DNA from: UBA5026 sp949065595
Lineage (GTDB): Bacteria; Bacillota_I; Bacilli_A; RF39; UBA660
Length of the DNA: 25,355 nucleotides
NCBI GenBank assembly: GCA_949065595.1
Contig: CARSXK010000016.1
Span: 1-25,355, forward strand
Direction: 5' to 3'
The translations under genes and the position numbers were made by a program. Positions 23,128 through 25,355 of the stretch are shown piece after piece. Position 1 is the first letter of the stretch. Each line of letters begins with the position of its first letter. The notes below the pieces were generated by a model. The model worked only from the letters and a program-made list of their open reading frames with translations, did not search any database and was not told the DNA's origin.

Positions 23128-23272
23128 AATGACAGTATGACAGGAGATAAATACTCTAGGGTTGAGTCTACTACAAATGTCACTCTTGTCATCAAGCAGA
23201 AAATCGTGTCTTAGCCAGCACTGCGGATCTACTCCCGCCATTTATAAAATATGGGATAAATCCCAAACCCTA
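23128..23272 (+). ncRNA. Candidate structured leader RNA of the nucleotidase operon
   Basis: This 193-nt gap has no ORF but has clear pairing potential. TGACA at 23130 and 23138 can pair with TGTCA at 23187 and 23179 respectively. TAGGGTT (23157-23163) can pair with AACCCTA (23266-23272). Smaller hairpins are ACTC/GAGT, GCGG/CCGC and GGGA/TCCC. The first two helices interleave, so they would form a pseudoknot or be alternatives. Its base composition (GC-richer than its surroundings) also sets it apart. The ribosome binding site GAGGTG follows about 7 nt later. It could be a riboswitch or a free RNA. No known family was recognised. Confidence 0.45.
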
Positions 23273-23292
23273 ATAAGTGAGGTGAAATTACT

Positions 23293-23889
23293 TTGAGAAT
23301 AGGAATCGATATAGATGATACTTTAACAGATATTAAAGAACAATTAACTAATGCTGCTTTTGAGTATGCAAAAACGCTTAATAAAAAATTAGAAAATGAA
23401 AATACGGAAATTAATGATATTTATAATGATGGAAATATTTATCAAAAAATATTTAACTTTAGTTATGATGAATTAAAATATTTTTTAGGAACAATACAAG
23501 AAGGTATAACTAATAATGCTATTCCTAGAAAAGATTGTGTAGAAGTAATAAAAAAATTACATGAAGAGGGGAATGAAATTTATATAATTACAGCAAGAGA
23601 TAGTGAGTTCCATGAGGATCCATATCAGCAAAGTATAGATTGGTTAAATAAAAATGATATATATTTTGATAAATTAATTGTAAATGCAAGAGATAAAAAG
23701 AAAGTTTGTTTGGATGAGAATATAGATATATTGATTGATGATAGTATTAGTAATTGTAAAAATGTCATTATAAGTGGAATTTCCGCAATTATGATTGCAA
23801 ATAGTGATGTTGTTGGAAAAGATAATATTAACTGTTTTCAAAATTGGCTCGATATATATAATTATTTACATAAATTTAAGGGGGAGTAG
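23293..23889 (+). CDS. HAD-family 5'-nucleotidase-like phosphatase (NT5C/YqfW type)
   Basis: This 198-residue HAD-superfamily hydrolase resembles the NT5C-type 5'-nucleotidases, including Bacillus YqfW. Motif I is D6-I-D8-D9-T10, with the nucleophile D6 and acid/base D8. Motif II is the Thr in YIITAR (T100), motif III the Lys in ARDKKK (135-137), and motif IV the paired D149-D150 in ILIDDSISNC. All catalytic residues are present, so it is probably active on nucleotides or phosphorylated ends. The start is a TTG, chosen because GAGGTG lies 8 nt upstream and the protein family starts at this point. It overlaps the ribosome binding site of the next gene, so the two form an operon. Confidence 0.85.
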   Translation: MRIGIDIDDTLTDIKEQLTNAAFEYAKTLNKKLENENTEINDIYNDGNIYQKIFNFSYDELKYFLGTIQEGITNNAIPRKDCVEVIKKLHEEGNEIYIITARDSEFHEDPYQQSIDWLNKNDIYFDKLIVNARDKKKVCLDENIDILIDDSISNCKNVIISGISAIMIANSDVVGKDNINCFQNWLDIYNYLHKFKGE

Positions 23890-23893
23890 TCAT

Positions 23894-24441
23894 ATGAGTA
23901 AGAGAATTACATTGATAAGTAGTCTGGGACAAAATGAACTTAATAAAATTGATAAACTTATGTCAAATATTAAATTGAAGCCATGTAAAGTCCCATATGG
24001 TATTGATGATGAGCATAGATATAATATCGATAATTTGCCATATCACTTTACTATTTTTGCTACAAATAAAGAAAATCAAGATGAGTTTATTGATTTAATT
24101 AAAACAGTTAATGTTGATAAAATTAAATTAAAAATAAATAAAGTTGAAATAATGAATGGTAAATATGATAGTTATGTTTTATATCTGGGCATAGAAGATA
24201 ACCAAGATTTAAAAAAATTACAAAAATTTTCTATCAGAAATTTTCAAAGGAGCATTATAATCTAGAAAATTTTATATTTCATATGACTTTACATATTGAT
24301 AAAGATTATAAAATTATTAAGACTTTGCAAAGTAAAATATTAGAAAAATTCGAACCATTTTATTTGGAATTTGATGAAATGGTTTTATATAATTACCCAG
24401 GTGAAGAAATACAAAAATTCAAATTAAACAATAATGTGTAG
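23894..24441 (+). pseudogene. 2H phosphoesterase (2'-5' RNA ligase-like), frameshifted
   Basis: The 2H family opens or forms 2',3'-cyclic or 2'-5' phosphodiesters in RNA or nucleotides and needs two HxT motifs. The first, H51-F-T53 (NLPYHFTIFAT), lies in the starting frame. The second, HMT in NFIFHMTLHID (24280-24288), lies in the neighbouring frame. The original frame runs into a stop at 24263. One missing base around 24211-24230, where A-rich runs occur, would restore a protein of about 182 residues ending at 24441. GGGGAG precedes the ATG, 4 nt after the nucleotidase stop. It is either a recent pseudogene, a slippage-controlled gene, or a sequencing error in a homopolymer. Confidence 0.8.
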
Positions 24442-24455
24442 GTGGTGAAAAATAT

Positions 24456-25340
24456 ATGAATAATGTAATTGTAAAAGAAAGAGAGATAGAAAAAGTTGAA
24501 AACTTAATCTATGAGGTTCGTGGTGTGCAAGTTATGCTTGATTCTGACTTAGCAAGACTTTATGAATGCGTTAATGGGACTAAAACCATAAATCAAGCAG
24601 TCAATCGTCACTTAGATAGATTTCCAAAGGATTTTTATTTTCAATTAACAAAAGAAGAATATTTGAACTTGAAGTCCCAAATTGGGACTTCAAGTTCAAA
24701 TGAATATGGTGGTGTTAGAAAAATGCCATATGTTTTTACTGAACAAGGTGTTGCTATGCTTGCAAGTGTTCTTAGAACAAACGTTGCATCTTCAGTGAGT
24801 ATAGATATTATGCGTGCCTTTGTAATAATGAAAAGGTATATATCTAAAACTTTATTAGAGCAAACTTATATAAATGAATTAGTATTAAAAGATTCAAAAA
24901 GAATAGATTTGTTAGAAGAAACACTTTCAAAGTTTAAAGAAAAAAGTAATCATTTATTCTTTGAAGGTCAAATTTATGATGCTTATTCAAAAATAAGTGA
25001 AATATTTAGGAATGCAAAAAAGAAGTTAACTATCATTGATGCTTATGCTGATATCACTATTTTAGATATGATAAAGAAATTAAGTGTAAATGTTATAGTT
25101 ATTACAAAACAAAATGGATTACTTACGGATATGGATATTAAAAAATATAATAATCAATACCATAATTTAACTATTAAGTATAATGATACATTTCATGATC
25201 GTTATTTTATTATTGATAATAATGAAATTTACCATTGTGGAGCATCTATTAATTATGCTGGTGCGAGAACTTTTAGTATTAATATATTAGAAGATAAAGA
25301 AGTGGATTTATGTCAAGTTTTTAGACACGAAAATCTTTAG
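24456..25340 (+). CDS. ORF6N-domain DNA-binding protein with a HDR-containing C-terminal domain
   Basis: This is a phage/element-type regulatory protein of 294 residues. The N-terminal ORF6N domain is clear: IYEVRGVQVMLDSDLARLY (18-36), NQAVNRHLDRFPKDFYFQLT (46-65) and MPYVFTEQGVAMLASVLRTNVA (90-111). A short coiled region (about 130-165) leads to a C-terminal domain with FEGQIYDAYSKI, a LTIIDAYAD strand and H247-D248-R249 in FHDRYFIID, then a GASINYAG strand. That pattern resembles one half of a phospholipase-D-like fold, though the usual HKD Lys is Arg. AGGTGGTG precedes the ATG. Codons 69-82 contain a 41-bp near-perfect palindrome. It is the last gene in the window. Confidence 0.88.
   Translation: MNNVIVKEREIEKVENLIYEVRGVQVMLDSDLARLYECVNGTKTINQAVNRHLDRFPKDFYFQLTKEEYLNLKSQIGTSSSNEYGGVRKMPYVFTEQGVAMLASVLRTNVASSVSIDIMRAFVIMKRYISKTLLEQTYINELVLKDSKRIDLLEETLSKFKEKSNHLFFEGQIYDAYSKISEIFRNAKKKLTIIDAYADITILDMIKKLSVNVIVITKQNGLLTDMDIKKYNNQYHNLTIKYNDTFHDRYFIIDNNEIYHCGASINYAGARTFSINILEDKEVDLCQVFRHENL
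24661..24701. repeat. 41-bp palindrome inside the ORF6N coding sequence
   Basis: Two perfect 20-base arms (24661-24680 and 24682-24701) flank a single A. The arms contain AACTTGAAGTCCCAA and its complement. It encodes part of the loop YLNLKSQIGTSSSN between two ORF6N helices. Confidence 0.9.
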
Positions 25341-25355
25341 TAATTTAAAATTTAA

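Noticed and set aside
23150..23272. Guanidine-I/ykkC-type riboswitch, because CTAGGGTT and GGGATAAA are present
   Set aside because: The conserved CCG after the first motif and the GGACGAGAG-like core are missing, and the order and pairing differ.

Overview
This is an AT-rich chromosomal window from a low-GC Bacillota, most likely a gut-type member of class Bacilli. The evidence is strong AGGAGG-type ribosome binding sites, a YjcZ-like glycine-rich peptide, the sepF-divIVA-ileS order typical of Bacillota, an isoleucine T-box leader, and an anaerobic pyruvate:ferredoxin oxidoreductase next to a rubrerythrin. I cannot name the genus from sequence alone.

Positions 1 to about 21065 are core chromosome. 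In order they hold peptide deformylase with a tiny membrane peptide behind it, a YjcZ-like peptide, a SEDS (FtsW/RodA) glycosyltransferase, an FkbM-type methyltransferase on the minus strand, a SIMPL-domain protein, rubrerythrin, PFOR, and an unrecognised Rossmann-like protein. Next come a structured RNA locus, a decayed GNAT acetyltransferase, a serine hydrolase and a membrane protein. The division and translation block sepF, divIVA, T-box, ileS follows, then a YfhO-family membrane protein, recG, and a three-hairpin small RNA. Many genes are preceded by the previous gene's intrinsic terminator, then an extended -10 promoter and a very short leader, so most behave as single-gene transcription units.

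From about 21070 to the end the DNA is more AT-rich and looks like an eroded integrative element. A tyrosine recombinase and a RepA-like ATPase are fused and truncated by deletions. A small element-type HTH gene faces a Cro/CI-type repressor across a 226-bp control region with two operator-like palindromes, the first of which also carries promoter elements on both strands. Beyond the repressor lies a possible cargo cassette: about 150 nt of potentially structured leader RNA, a HAD 5'-nucleotidase-like gene, a 2H phosphoesterase broken by a one-base frameshift, and an ORF6N-domain gene whose reading frame contains a 41-bp near-perfect palindrome.

Most worth a second look are the IleRS with a GLHH instead of HIGH signature, the coding palindrome in the ORF6N gene, the RNA-plus-end-processing cassette, the symmetric promoter/operator, and two related hairpin-pair RNA loci around 9.2 and 9.8 kb.
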